Assembly: GCA_012517115.1 (NCBI GenBank)
Contig: JAAYVP010000441.1
Location: forward strand, 1-32,131
Reading direction: 5' to 3'
Source: Brooklawnia sp.
Lineage (GTDB): Bacteria > Actinomycetota > Actinomycetes > Propionibacteriales > Propionibacteriaceae
Length of the DNA: 32,131 nt
The translations under genes were made by a program, and so were the position numbers. Under the pieces are notes generated by a model that was not told the origin of the DNA, searched no databases, and was given only the letters and a program-made list of their open reading frames with translations. Shown here piece after piece: positions 8,077 through 15,735 of the stretch; the first letter of the stretch is position 1, and each line of letters begins with the position of its first letter.

Positions 8077-8121
8077 CATGACGAACGCCCGGGCGGTGAC
8101 CTGACCCGGGCGTTCGTCATG
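8077..8121. terminator. Bidirectional terminator with 17-bp perfect stem between glgA and the DUF3117 gene
   Basis: Arms 8077-8093 and 8105-8121 are perfectly complementary over 17 bp with an 11-nt loop. It lies between the convergent glgA stop (8066) and DUF3117 stop (8140). No T tract follows on either strand. Confidence 0.82.
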
Positions 8122-8139
8122 TCTGAACCGTGGAAACAG

Positions 8140-8310
8140 CTACTCCCCAACGACGCCTTTGAGGCACTCCAACAGGGACGAGGCCTCGGCTGCGTTCAAC
8201 TCGACCACCAGACGTCCACCACCGTCGACCGGCATGCGCATGACGATGCCGCGGCCTTCCTTAGTGACTTCCATCGGTCCGTCGCCGGTACGCGGTTTCA
8301 TCGCTGCCAT
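8140..8310 (-). CDS. DUF3117 small conserved actinobacterial protein
   Basis: A 56-residue protein beginning MAAMKPRTGDGPMEVTKEG and containing GGGRLVVELNAAEASSLLECL. It is near-invariant in length and sequence across actinobacteria (Rv1211 in M. tuberculosis, which has been discussed as calmodulin-like). The start at 8308-8310 is chosen because family members begin MAAMKPR, and GAGGAT lies a few nt upstream. A 12-codon in-frame extension to 8346 is not expected to be translated. It is third in a minus-strand run after dapE and the DivIVA-like gene, the same neighbours as in mycobacteria. The molecular role is not firmly known. Confidence 0.88.
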   Translation of the reverse strand: MAAMKPRTGDGPMEVTKEGRGIVMRMPVDGGGRLVVELNAAEASSLLECLKGVVGE

Positions 8311-8361
8311 TCCATCCTCGTTTCTATCCGTCCGACTACCCTCCATTATTCCGCATCGGGT

Positions 8362-8703
8362 TCACCTGGCGGGCTGATCCGGCCATGGGGAAGTCGGCCA
8401 GCCGTTGGGCACCGGACCTAGCGCGTCGGCAGGCACTTCGCGCCGTGGCGGGCTCTGGTCGGTGGCGGCCATCTCATCGGCCACCCGGTCCAGCAGTGCC
8501 TCCACCTGCTCCATGGAGTAGCCGCGCGGCACGACGGCGAATGCCAGGTTCTCCAGATCGCCGGGCTCAAGTCGGCGATCAGAGGGCAGCGCCGGAACCG
8601 GCCGGTCGTCCACCTGGGGCATCAACTCGCCTAACCTGCCCACCGACGCCAGGAAGGCGAATCCAATCACGACCACGATCAGCGCGACGAAGACCCAACC
8701 CAT
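8362..8703 (-). CDS. Membrane-anchored DivIVA-domain-like protein
   Basis: A 113-residue protein. Residues 2-20 are a single N-terminal membrane helix (GWVFVALIVVVIGFAFLAS). A short linker follows, then LENLAFAVVPRGYSMEQVEALLDRVADEM (about residues 50-78, in part), which matches the short DivIVA/Wag31 signature in which the RGY motif starts a coiled coil. The C-terminus is Pro-rich. It lies 23 nt after the dapE stop and before DUF3117, the same place as the Rv1209-like protein of mycobacteria. DivIVA-type domains recognise curved membrane or scaffold growth machinery, so a link to cell envelope growth is plausible, but no direct function is known. No clear ribosome binding site precedes the ATG. 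Confidence 0.8.
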   Translation of the reverse strand: MGWVFVALIVVVIGFAFLASVGRLGELMPQVDDRPVPALPSDRRLEPGDLENLAFAVVPRGYSMEQVEALLDRVADEMAATDQSPPRREVPADALGPVPNGWPTSPWPDQPAR

Positions 8704-8726
8704 ACATCACATGTTGACACACACCG

Positions 8727-9800
8727 TCAGGAGGTGAGCCAACGCTGCAGGGCAGCCAGGCAGGTTTCAAGGTCGGACAGCGGGCAGCACTCGTCCACCT
8801 TGTGAGCCTTGCCCGGGTCGGCGGGCCCGAAGTTGACCGCTGGGATACCCACTTCGGAGAAGCGCGCGACATCGGTCCAGCCGTACTTAGCCCGCGGCTC
8901 GCCACCCACTGCCCGGACGAAAGCAGCAGCCGCGGGCCGGTCCAGACCAGGACGCGCGGCCGACGACAGATCACGGACTTCCAGTTTCCAGTCGGCGAAC
9001 CAGCCAGTCAGCCGCGCCAGCGCCTGCTCAGCGGTCTTGTCGGGAGCGAACCGGTAGTTGACCTGCACCGTGCAGGAATCAGGCACGACGTTGGGCGCCA
9101 GCCCACCACTGATCATGGTGGCGTTCAGACCCTCCCGGTAGACTAGGCCTTCGACTTCCACCTCGCCGACCTCGATGCTGCGCACCCGGTCAAGTACGTC
9201 TGCCATATCGTGGATGGCGTTGTGACCGAGCCAGGACCGGGCGCTGTGCGCGGCGACCCCGGTGGTGGTGATGTCTGCCCGGATGGTGCCCTGACAGCCG
9301 CCCTCGATCATGGCCCCGGTGGGTTCCATCAAGACCGCGAGGTCGATGCCGGTGAACCAGTCCGGGTGGTGGGCGGTCAGGCGCCCCAACCCGTTTGCGG
9401 TGGCCTCGATCTCTTCGCAGTCGTAGAAGACCCAAGTGATGTCACGAGTTGCAGTGGTGAGTCGACTGGCCAGCCAAACCATCACCGCCACGCCGCCCTT
9501 CATGTCGCAGGTGCCGCGGCCGTGCACCACGGTGCCGTTGGGGCCGGTGGTGACGCTGCTCGGCAGGTTACCGGCCACCGGGACCGTGTCGAGGTGACCG
9601 GCGATCAGGACGCGCTCGGCGCGTCCCAGGTTCGTCCTGGCCAGCAACGCGTCCCCATCGCGAACCAGCTCCAGGTGTGCGCAGTCTTGCAGGGCGTCCT
9701 GCACCGCGTCCGCCAACTGGCGCTCGTTGCGGCTGACCGATTCGATGTCGACGATCGCCCGGAAGAGCTCGAGCAGGTTGTCGTTGGGCAATGGCACCAT
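8727..9800 (-). CDS. dapE: Succinyl-diaminopimelate desuccinylase
   Basis: A 357-residue M20-family zinc hydrolase. It removes succinate from N-succinyl-LL-diaminopimelate to give LL-diaminopimelate. Metal and catalytic motifs are visible: GHLDTVP (His69, Asp71), GRGTCDMKGG (Asp99), and YDCEEIEA (Glu129/Glu130). The dimerisation insert and the C-terminal FGPADPGKAHKVDE segment with the last His ligand are present. Length and motifs are standard for the actinobacterial DapE. It is divergent from dapD, which makes the succinylated substrate branch, with only 78 nt between their starts. Confidence 0.93.
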   Translation of the reverse strand: MVPLPNDNLLELFRAIVDIESVSRNERQLADAVQDALQDCAHLELVRDGDALLARTNLGRAERVLIAGHLDTVPVAGNLPSSVTTGPNGTVVHGRGTCDMKGGVAVMVWLASRLTTATRDITWVFYDCEEIEATANGLGRLTAHHPDWFTGIDLAVLMEPTGAMIEGGCQGTIRADITTTGVAAHSARSWLGHNAIHDMADVLDRVRSIEVGEVEVEGLVYREGLNATMISGGLAPNVVPDSCTVQVNYRFAPDKTAEQALARLTGWFADWKLEVRDLSSAARPGLDRPAAAAFVRAVGGEPRAKYGWTDVARFSEVGIPAVNFGPADPGKAHKVDECCPLSDLETCLAALQRWLTS

Positions 9801-9813
9801 GGCGCTCAGCCTA
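9798..9813 (-). promoter_or_regulatory. Leaderless-type -10/start module of dapE (7-nt spacing)
   Basis: On the minus strand TAGGCT (9808-9813), 7 nt, then ATG (9798-9800). It is one nt longer than the common spacing in this window. Confidence 0.5.
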
Positions 9814-9866
9814 CGCTTCCGGCGATGGTCGGCAGCTGACGGCCGAAGACCGTCGGGGCAGCCCGT

Positions 9867-9881
9867 TACAGTTGTCGCATG
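9867..9881 (+). promoter_or_regulatory. Leaderless -10/start module of dapD
   Basis: TACAGT (9867-9872), 6 nt, then ATG (9879). The dapE and dapD hexamers face away from each other within about 60 nt, so regulation of the two is probably shared. Confidence 0.58.
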
Positions 9882-10847
9882 AACGAGCAGGCACTATTCG
9901 ACGACGACCCCACGACTGCGCCGGGAATGTCGGCTTGGGGTTGGGGGCTGGCCAGCGTCCATTTGAGTGGCCAAGTGCTCGACGTTTGGTACCCGGAGCC
10001 ACGGCTCGGGCCGCCTGACGCCGGCAGCCAACCGCAGGCCATGCTACGTGCCCACCGCATGACCGACGAGACCCGCGGCATCACCACCGAAATCGTGCGG
10101 ACGACCGTGGAACTCGACGACCCGCCGACCTCCACCAGGGACGCCTACCTGCGTCTGCATCTGCTCAGCCACCGCCTCCGCAAGCCGCGCAGCATCAACC
10201 TGGACGGCATCTTCGGGGTGCTTCCCAACGTGGTGTGGACGACCGCCGGGCCCTGTCACGCAGAAACGTTCGAGACCATCCGAGCCACCCTGCGCGGCCA
10301 GCGGGGTGGTCTCAACGTGATCTCAGTCGACAAGTTTCCCCGGATGGTCGACTACATCATTCCCAGCGGTGTGCGTATCGGGGACGCTGCCCGGATCCGG
10401 CTCGGCGCCCACCTGGCCGAAGGCACCACCGTGATGCATGAAGGCTTCGTCAACTACAACGCCGGAACCCTGGGCCGGTCGATGGTCGAGGGACGAGTCA
10501 GCCAAGGCGTCATCATCGGTGACGGCAGCGATGTCGGCGGCGGCGCGTCGATCATGGGCACCCTGAGCGGCGGCGGCACCGAGATGGTCTCGGTTGGTCG
10601 CGGATGTCTGCTGGGGGCCGAATCGGGGCTGGGTATCTCGCTGGGTGACAACTGTGTCTTGGAGGCCGGGCTCTATCTGACGGCGGGCACCAAGGTTCGG
10701 CTGCCCGACGGCAAGGTGGTCAAAGCCCGCGAGTTGAGCGGGGGGTCAGACCTGCTCTTCCTGCGCGACTCGCAGTCGGGCGCGGTGATCGTCAAGAGCC
10801 GCAGCGGCCGCCAAGTGGCGCTGAACGCCGCCTTGCACCGCAACTGA
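9879..10847 (+). CDS. dapD: Tetrahydrodipicolinate N-succinyltransferase, actinobacterial type
   Basis: A 322-residue acyltransferase with a C-terminal left-handed beta-helix. Hexapeptide repeats run from about residue 160 to 275, including [28 protein letters not shown] and [17 protein letters not shown]. The [11 protein letters not shown] segment belongs to the active site. The length matches the actinobacterial DapD (about 317 residues), longer than the E. coli form. It transfers succinyl from succinyl-CoA to tetrahydrodipicolinate. The lysozyme-like gene begins 3 nt after its stop, a tight link between precursor synthesis and a wall-associated protein. Confidence 0.94.
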   Translation: MNEQALFDDDPTTAPGMSAWGWGLASVHLSGQVLDVWYPEPRLGPPDAGSQPQAMLRAHRMTDETRGITTEIVRTTVELDDPPTSTRDAYLRLHLLSHRLRKPRSINLDGIFGVLPNVVWTTAGPCHAETFETIRATLRGQRGGLNVISVDKFPRMVDYIIPSGVRIGDAARIRLGAHLAEGTTVMHEGFVNYNAGTLGRSMVEGRVSQGVIIGDGSDVGGGASIMGTLSGGGTEMVSVGRGCLLGAESGLGISLGDNCVLEAGLYLTAGTKVRLPDGKVVKARELSGGSDLLFLRDSQSGAVIVKSRSGRQVALNAALHRN

Positions 10848-10850
10848 CCC

Positions 10851-11735
10851 ATGGTCAGACGCACCACCGGACGCCGAAGGCGACGCGCTGGCGGCTGGGC
10901 GCTGGCCCTGCTCGTCATCGGAGTACTGGTCGCCCTGATCGCCGCCGTCATCAGCTGGATCGGGCGTTGGAGTTCCCAGACCCCCGATCTACTGTTGCCG
11001 CCGCAGGGTTGTGTGGTCACGGTTGAGGGGTTCAGAAGCTACCTGACCTGGGAGCAATCGGGCAACGCATCCATCATCGTCGGCGAGTCGATTCGTCGTG
11101 GCCTACCTGCCCGGGCTGCGACCATCGCACTGGTCACCGCATACCAAGAATCTGACCTGCGGAACTTGGACTACGGCGACCGGGACTCTATTGGGCTCTT
11201 CCAGCAGCGTCCGTCCCAGGGTTGGGGGACGGTCGAACAGATCATGGATCCTTGGTACTCGGCCGGAAAATTCTACGAGCACCTTGTGCAAGTGCCTGAT
11301 TGGGAGACCGGAGTCATCAACGATGTGGCGCAGGCAGTGCAACGCTCGGGCTTCCCAGAGGCGTATGCCCAACACGAAACAAAAGGACGCGCCTGGGCCA
11401 GCGCGCTCACCGGTCACTCCACTGCGGCAGTCAGTTGTATCGACCGTCACGAGAACCCGGCCGACGCAGCCGTGCTCTCCGACTTCATCGCCACAGTCTG
11501 GGGCGGTGCCGTGAGCGTCAGCACGGACGAAGTGGACGCCCTGCATGTGAGCACAGATTCGGAGATCACCGCTTGGTCTGTGGCCCAACTGTCGATGCTG
11601 CGCGGCTCGCCAGCGGGGCTGACCACTGTGCAAGCGGGTGCCCAGCAATGGGTGAACTCGCGCACCGACTATGCGGTCTGGCAGCCGGCCTCCCCCGCCG
11701 CTGCACCAGTGGTGATGTACTTGCGCGCCGCCTAG
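10851..11735 (+). CDS. Membrane-anchored lysozyme/transglycosylase-like protein
   Basis: A 294-residue protein with a strongly basic N-terminus (residues 2-13), one membrane helix (about 16-37) and an extracytoplasmic domain. The core TAYQESDLRNLDYGDRDS (about 97-113), followed by SIGLFQQRPSQGWG, looks like a lysozyme-like fold in which Glu100 would be catalytic and the GLFQQ segment corresponds to the GLMQ motif of lytic transglycosylases. Two Cys (about 54 and 196) could form a disulfide. Homologues are widespread in actinobacteria and mostly unnamed. The ATG follows the dapD stop by 3 nt with no ribosome binding site, so it probably depends on dapD translation. Activity is inferred. Confidence 0.78.
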   Translation: MVRRTTGRRRRRAGGWALALLVIGVLVALIAAVISWIGRWSSQTPDLLLPPQGCVVTVEGFRSYLTWEQSGNASIIVGESIRRGLPARAATIALVTAYQESDLRNLDYGDRDSIGLFQQRPSQGWGTVEQIMDPWYSAGKFYEHLVQVPDWETGVINDVAQAVQRSGFPEAYAQHETKGRAWASALTGHSTAAVSCIDRHENPADAAVLSDFIATVWGGAVSVSTDEVDALHVSTDSEITAWSVAQLSMLRGSPAGLTTVQAGAQQWVNSRTDYAVWQPASPAAAPVVMYLRAA

Positions 11736-11746
11736 CCCCCGCAGGA

Positions 11747-12853
11747 TCAGGCGGAGACCAGCCGCTCGGCAGCAGCCGCCACTTGCTCGTCGGTTGCCGT
11801 CAGCGCGATGCGGACGTGCTGTTCACCGGCCGGGCCGTAGAAGTCCCCGGGCGCGACCAGGATGCCCCGTTCGGCGAACCAGTCGACCGTCACGCGGCAA
11901 CCTTCGCCGCGGGTTGCCCACAGGTACAGTGAGCCCTCCGAATGGTCAATCCGGAATCCAGCGCCGATCAGGGCGTCCAGCAGCAGCGCGCGCCGCCTGA
12001 GATAGCGGGCGCGCTGCTCATCGACATGTGTCTGGTCGCCCAAGACGGCGGTCATTGCGGCCTGAACGGGTGCGGGAACCATCAATCCCGCGTGTTTACG
12101 CACCGCTAGCAGCCCGTCGACGGCGTCGGGGTCGCCGGCGACGAAGCCGGCACGGTAGCCGGCTAGGTTCGACCGCTTCGACATGGAGTGCAGCACCAGC
12201 AGATTCTCCGGCGTCCCTTCGCATAGGTCGGGACGCAGGACCGAGGCAGGCTCGGCGTCCCAGCCGAACTCGCCATAGCACTCGTCGCTGGCCAGCAGCG
12301 CCCCTTGATCGCGAGCGAACTCGATCCATCGTTTGAGCAAGGGCTCGGCCGCGATCAGTCCGTGCGGGTTGGCGGGCGAATTGATCCAGATCAGCGAAGG
12401 CCGACCCGCGACGGCGTCGGGGTCGTCGCACAGCTGGATCCGGCAGCCCGCCAGTCGCGCACCCACGTCGTAGGTCGGGTATGCGGTGCTCGGGATCACC
12501 ACGAGGTCTTCGGTACCGAGTCCGAGTTGCAGCGGCAGGCCCGCCACAAGTTCCTTGGTGCCGATCACCGGCAGCACATGCTGGTCACCGAGCCCCCGGA
12601 TGCTCCAGCGGTCGCGCAGGTAGCCGACGATCGCGGCGCGCAGTGCGGGGGTTCCCCAAGTGGTCGGGTAGCCGGGCGCATTGGACGCAGCCTCAAGCGC
12701 CCTTCTTGCCAACTCTGGTGTTTGGTCCACAGGGGTGCCGACCGACAGGTCGGCCACGCCGTCCGGGTGCGCAACCGCTGTCGCCTTCGCCTGCGCGAGG
12801 GTGTCCCACGGGAAGACCGGAAGGTTGGCCGAGGCGCGCGCCCAACGACTCAT
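11747..12853 (-). CDS. dapC: Succinyldiaminopimelate transaminase (PLP aminotransferase)
   Basis: A 368-residue class I/II aminotransferase from the ATG at 12851-12853. The PLP features are NSPANPHG (residues 158-165), SDECYGEF (189-196) and the SMSKRSNLAGYR segment with the Schiff-base Lys at 226. Actinobacterial DapC converts N-succinyl-2-amino-6-ketopimelate to N-succinyl-LL-diaminopimelate. The start overlaps the ferredoxin stop in an ATGA (12850-12853), the standard ferredoxin-dapC arrangement of actinobacteria. An upstream in-frame extension to 12970 reads through the ferredoxin gene and is rejected. It ends convergently 11 nt from the lysozyme-like gene. The exact substrate is inferred from family and context. 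Confidence 0.9.
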   Translation of the reverse strand: MSRWARASANLPVFPWDTLAQAKATAVAHPDGVADLSVGTPVDQTPELARRALEAASNAPGYPTTWGTPALRAAIVGYLRDRWSIRGLGDQHVLPVIGTKELVAGLPLQLGLGTEDLVVIPSTAYPTYDVGARLAGCRIQLCDDPDAVAGRPSLIWINSPANPHGLIAAEPLLKRWIEFARDQGALLASDECYGEFGWDAEPASVLRPDLCEGTPENLLVLHSMSKRSNLAGYRAGFVAGDPDAVDGLLAVRKHAGLMVPAPVQAAMTAVLGDQTHVDEQRARYLRRRALLLDALIGAGFRIDHSEGSLYLWATRGEGCRVTVDWFAERGILVAPGDFYGPAGEQHVRIALTATDEQVAAAAERLVSA

Positions 12854-13170
12854 TGGTTCTGCGGCGGCAGAGCGGCGACCCGCGGTTCGTCCTCGTCGAT
12901 CACTCCCATGCGGGCGGCACCGCCTGGCGAGCCGATGTCGTCGAAGAAGCGGACGTTGATGTCGTACCACTCCGAGTACTCGGCGGGCAGGTCGTCTTCG
13001 AAGTAGATCGCCTCAACAGGGCAGACCGGTTCGCAAGCACCACAATCCACGCACTCATCGGGGTGGATGTACAGCGACCGTGGACCCTCGTAGATGCACG
13101 AGACGGGGCATTCGTCGACACACGCGCGGTCTTTGACATCAACGCACGGCAGAGCAATGACGTAGGTCAT
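12850..13170 (-). CDS. fdxA: 7Fe ferredoxin ([3Fe-4S][4Fe-4S])
   Basis: A 106-residue ferredoxin starting MTYVIALPCVDVKDRAC. The first cluster motif is Cys9-x7-Cys17-x3-Cys21-Pro, as in seven-iron ferredoxins; the second is CVDCGACEPVCPVEAI, which gives CxxCxxCxxxCP for a [4Fe-4S] cluster. The C-terminal tail with FFDDIGSPGGA is typical of the mycobacterial FdxA group. The start at 13168-13170 has a clear AGGAG about 7 nt upstream, so this gene, unlike many neighbours, uses a normal leader. A 12-codon extension to 13206 is rejected. It is coupled to dapC by a 4-nt ATGA overlap. Its electron partners are unknown. Confidence 0.94.
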   Translation of the reverse strand: MTYVIALPCVDVKDRACVDECPVSCIYEGPRSLYIHPDECVDCGACEPVCPVEAIYFEDDLPAEYSEWYDINVRFFDDIGSPGGAARMGVIDEDEPRVAALPPQNQ

Positions 13171-13493
13171 CCACATTCTCCTGTAGTCGTTAGCCTGATT
13201 CCCCATGGCCGGGACGCATTGAACTCTATACCCGCCAGACGTCGAAACCGAGTGCGCTCCCGGCTGACGGCAACCAGGCAGTCTGGGAACTCGCAGCTAG
13301 CCGCAGGTGATCCGGTCGATCGGGAGTAACGCCAAAAGTAGTCCTCGCCCTCGTAGACGGTCGCCTCTCGCCCCGGCGGTGTGGGATCGGGGCCGCTGAT
13401 CTGCCAGGTGGCGTTCTGCGGCCTGACCTCGCTGAGAGCGGATACTCCCCGGTCGGAGAGGAACCTTGCCATCGCACTGTCGGGGGCGGCCAC
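13167..13493 (-). CDS. Possible small hypothetical protein upstream of fdxA
   Basis: The stretch 13171-13524 has no recognised gene. It holds one open frame of 108 codons (GTG at 13491-13493, internal ATG at 13470-13472) whose stop overlaps the fdxA start in an ATGA, as a coupled operon gene would. The product has no signal peptide, no membrane helix and no motif I recognise. Its middle (PQNATWQISGPDPTPPG) has G/C-rich third codon positions; the last third is less clear, and a second frame (ending at 13226) looks about as good there. It could be a real small gene, a frameshifted remnant or chance. Confidence 0.3.
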   Translation of the reverse strand: MAAPDSAMARFLSDRGVSALSEVRPQNATWQISGPDPTPPGREATVYEGEDYFWRYSRSTGSPAASCEFPDCLVAVSRERTRFRRLAGIEFNASRPWGIRLTTTGECG

Positions 13494-13512
13494 GCGTCCG
13501 AAGGTGCGTCGC

Positions 13513-13527
13513 TAGGCTTGGGCCATG
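13513..13527 (+). promoter_or_regulatory. Leaderless -10/start module of fumC
   Basis: TAGGCT (13513-13518), 6 nt, then ATG (13525). It is the same hexamer as for the MgtE-like and methyltransferase genes. Confidence 0.6.
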
Positions 13528-14925
13528 TCACGCATCGAATCCGATTCCATGGGGACGATTGAGGTTCCCGCCGAGCGCCACTGGGGCGCACAGACCCAGC
13601 GCAGCCTGCAGAACTTCGACATCGGACGCCCGACCTTTGTCTGGGGTCGCCCGATGATCAAGGCCCTGGGCGTGCTGAAGAAGTCCGCAGCGCTAGCCAA
13701 TGCCGAGTTGGGCGAACTGCCGCAAGAGATCGCCGACCTGATCGCGCAGGCCGCAGACGAAGTCATCGACGGCAAGCTCGACGACGACTTCCCGCTGGTG
13801 GTCTTCCAGACCGGCTCAGGCACCCAGTCGAATATGAACTCCAACGAGGTCATCAGCAACCGCGCGATCGAGATCGCCGGCGGCCAAATGGGTACCAAGA
13901 AGCCCGTGCACCCGAACGACCACGTGAACCGTGGACAGAGCTCGAACGATACCTTCCCGACCGCCATGCACATCGCTGTGGTCACCCAGATCAATGAGAA
14001 GCTCTACTCAGACGTCGCGAAGCTGCGCGACACGCTCGCGCTGAAGGCCGACGACTACGCCGACGTCGTGATGGTCGGACGCACCCACCTGCAGGACGCC
14101 ACCCCGGTAACCCTCGGCCAGGTCATCGGTGGCTGGGTCGCCCAGATCGACTTCGCGCTCGACGGAATCCGCTACTCAGACTCGCGGGCCCGTGAGTTGG
14201 CCATTGGTGGCACGGCCGTGGGTACCGGCCTGAACGCCCACCCCGAGTTCGGCAGACTCTGCGCCAAGAAGATCAGCGAGCAGACCGGCATCGAGTTCGT
14301 ACAGGCCGACAATCTGTTCGCATCCCTTTCGGCGCACGACGCCTTGGTGCAAGTGTCGGCGTCGCTGCGGACGCTGGCCGACGCCCTGATGAAGATCGCC
14401 AACGATGTGCGCTGGTACGCGTCCGGCCCACGAAACGGCATCGGCGAGTTGAACATCCCCGAGAACGAGCCGGGTAGTTCGATCATGCCGGGCAAGGTGA
14501 ACCCGACCCAGTCCGAGGCGATGACCATGGTCGCCACCAAAGTCTTCGGCAACGACGCCACCGTCGGCTTCGCCGGTTCACAGGGCAACTTCCAGCTGAA
14601 CGTCTTCAAGCCGGTGATGGCGTGGTGTTGCCTGGAGTCAATCCAGCTGATCGGCGACGCTTGTGTGTCGTTCAACGACCACTGCGCAGTCGGCATTGAA
14701 CCCAACCTGGCTCGGATCCAGGCGAATCTCGACTCGAACCTGATGCAGGTGACCGCTCTGAACCGGCACATCGGCTACGACAAGGCCGCCAAGATCGCCA
14801 AGAACGCCCACAAGAAGGGCCTCACGCTGAAAGCCTCGGCGCTGGAGTCCGGAGAGCTCACCGAGGAGGAGTTCGACAAGTGGGTGGTCCCAGTCGACAT
14901 GACCCACCCGAGCGCTGCTGAATAG
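13525..14925 (+). CDS. fumC: Fumarate hydratase class II
   Basis: A 466-residue member of the fumarase/aspartase superfamily. It interconverts fumarate and malate in the citric acid cycle. The signature [15 protein letters not shown] is at residues 317-331, with the flexible loop serine in it. [10 protein letters not shown] (about 186-195) carries the active-site His, and [14 protein letters not shown] (96-109) and [10 protein letters not shown] (137-146) form the other substrate-binding regions. Length is standard and no iron-sulfur ligands are present, so this is the stable class II enzyme. In propionic fermentation the enzyme also works in the reductive branch. A rho-independent hairpin follows. 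Confidence 0.96.
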   Translation: MSRIESDSMGTIEVPAERHWGAQTQRSLQNFDIGRPTFVWGRPMIKALGVLKKSAALANAELGELPQEIADLIAQAADEVIDGKLDDDFPLVVFQTGSGTQSNMNSNEVISNRAIEIAGGQMGTKKPVHPNDHVNRGQSSNDTFPTAMHIAVVTQINEKLYSDVAKLRDTLALKADDYADVVMVGRTHLQDATPVTLGQVIGGWVAQIDFALDGIRYSDSRARELAIGGTAVGTGLNAHPEFGRLCAKKISEQTGIEFVQADNLFASLSAHDALVQVSASLRTLADALMKIANDVRWYASGPRNGIGELNIPENEPGSSIMPGKVNPTQSEAMTMVATKVFGNDATVGFAGSQGNFQLNVFKPVMAWCCLESIQLIGDACVSFNDHCAVGIEPNLARIQANLDSNLMQVTALNRHIGYDKAAKIAKNAHKKGLTLKASALESGELTEEEFDKWVVPVDMTHPSAAE

Positions 14926-14948
14926 CACGTCCCGCATGCTAGTGAGGA

Positions 14949-14976
14949 GGGCCGCCCCGTTCGGGCGGCTCTTCTT
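14949..14976 (+). terminator. Rho-independent terminator of fumC
   Basis: A 7-bp perfect G/C stem (14951-14957 with 14963-14969), extended by a wobble and one further pair, has a 5-nt loop and is followed by TCTTCTT. It is the only hairpin in the window with a clear T-rich tail. Confidence 0.8.
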
Positions 14977-14988
14977 ACGTCCGGCCAG

Positions 14989-15003
14989 TAGCGTTCCACC
15001 ATG
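14989..15003 (+). promoter_or_regulatory. Leaderless -10/start module of the GNAT gene at 15001
   Basis: TAGCGT (14989-14994), 6 nt, then ATG (15001), directly behind the fumC terminator. No ribosome binding site is seen. Confidence 0.55.
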
Positions 15004-15627
15004 ACTGGACTGACGATACGACCGGCCAACGACAATGAGATCGTCGCTGTGGCCACGCTAGTGGCGCTGACGTTCGCAAACGAACCCTACGTGCGAGCCA
15101 TGCTCGGCCACGGCGACGAGGTCACCGGGCGGCTGCAGGCCATGCTCGAACTGCAATTGCGCTACCAGTACCTGGCGCACGGCGAGGTTGACCTGGCCTA
15201 CGAAGCCGACGAACTGGTGGGGGCAGGGCTCTGGATGGCGTCCGACGCCGAGTCCGGGCCGACGCTCGCCAAGCTGCGCCGGGTTCCCAGCTACCTGCGA
15301 ATCCTCGGCCGACGGCTGCCCATCGCGATCCGGATCGAGTATGAATCAGTTCGCAGGCAACCTAAGTTCCCGCATTGGTATCTATCGATGCTGGCCGTGT
15401 CACCCGATCACCAAGGCAAGGGCGTCGGACGCCAACTACTGGAGTATCGGCTCTCGCGGATTCCGGCCGACCGGCCGGTCTATCTTGAGGCGTCCACCGC
15501 GGGCAGCGCGCGTCTGTATGCGCGGCACGGCTTCGTCGACATGGGGGCAGTGCCGATCGGGGACGAACCACCCATGCGGGCCATGTGGCGGCCGGCGGCC
15601 AAGTTCGGAGTGCCCCACGACAGCTGA
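15001..15627 (+). CDS. GNAT family N-acetyltransferase
   Basis: A 208-residue single-domain GNAT. The acetyl-CoA motif A is LSMLAVSPDHQGKGVGRQLLEYRL (residues about 128-148, in part), with the pyrophosphate loop QGKGVG at 138-143. A later segment LEASTAGSARLYARHGFVDMG is the usual motif B region. The N-terminal half, with two helices rich in charged residues, should form the substrate side. The acceptor is unknown. The gene stands alone between the fumC terminator and a weak hairpin before putP. Confidence 0.85.
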   Translation: MTGLTIRPANDNEIVAVATLVALTFANEPYVRAMLGHGDEVTGRLQAMLELQLRYQYLAHGEVDLAYEADELVGAGLWMASDAESGPTLAKLRRVPSYLRILGRRLPIAIRIEYESVRRQPKFPHWYLSMLAVSPDHQGKGVGRQLLEYRLSRIPADRPVYLEASTAGSARLYARHGFVDMGAVPIGDEPPMRAMWRPAAKFGVPHDS

Positions 15628-15636
15628 CCGACGACA

Positions 15637-15661
15637 CGGCGTCCCATCCTGAGGGGCGCCG
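15637..15661 (+). terminator. Probable hairpin terminator after the GNAT gene
   Basis: Arms 15637-15645 and 15653-15661 pair over 9 bp (one T-G wobble) with a 7-nt loop, 10 nt after the GNAT stop. No T tract follows. Confidence 0.5.
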
Positions 15662-15662
15662 C

Positions 15663-15692
15663 TTGGCCGACATAACCCACAGACGATAGATT
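15663..15692 (+). promoter_or_regulatory. Possible promoter of putP
   Basis: TTGGCC (15663-15668) and TAGATT (15687-15692) are 18 nt apart, about 45 nt before the putP start. This gene thus has a leader and a ribosome binding site, unlike many neighbours. Confidence 0.4.
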
Positions 15693-15735
15693 CTGGACGC
15701 CGCAACGTCAGCGGCAAGCCCGGGAGGACGATCAA

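Noticed and set aside
12853-12970. N-terminal extension of dapC into the ferredoxin gene
   Set aside because: The extension is Arg-rich out-of-frame ferredoxin sequence; the ATG at 12853 gives the standard DapC length and an ATGA overlap.
14951-14969. fumC terminator hairpin as a riboswitch for the GNAT at 15001
   Set aside because: It is a simple short stem with a T-rich tail, ending 13 nt before the GNAT -10 hexamer, and no alternative pairing is evident.
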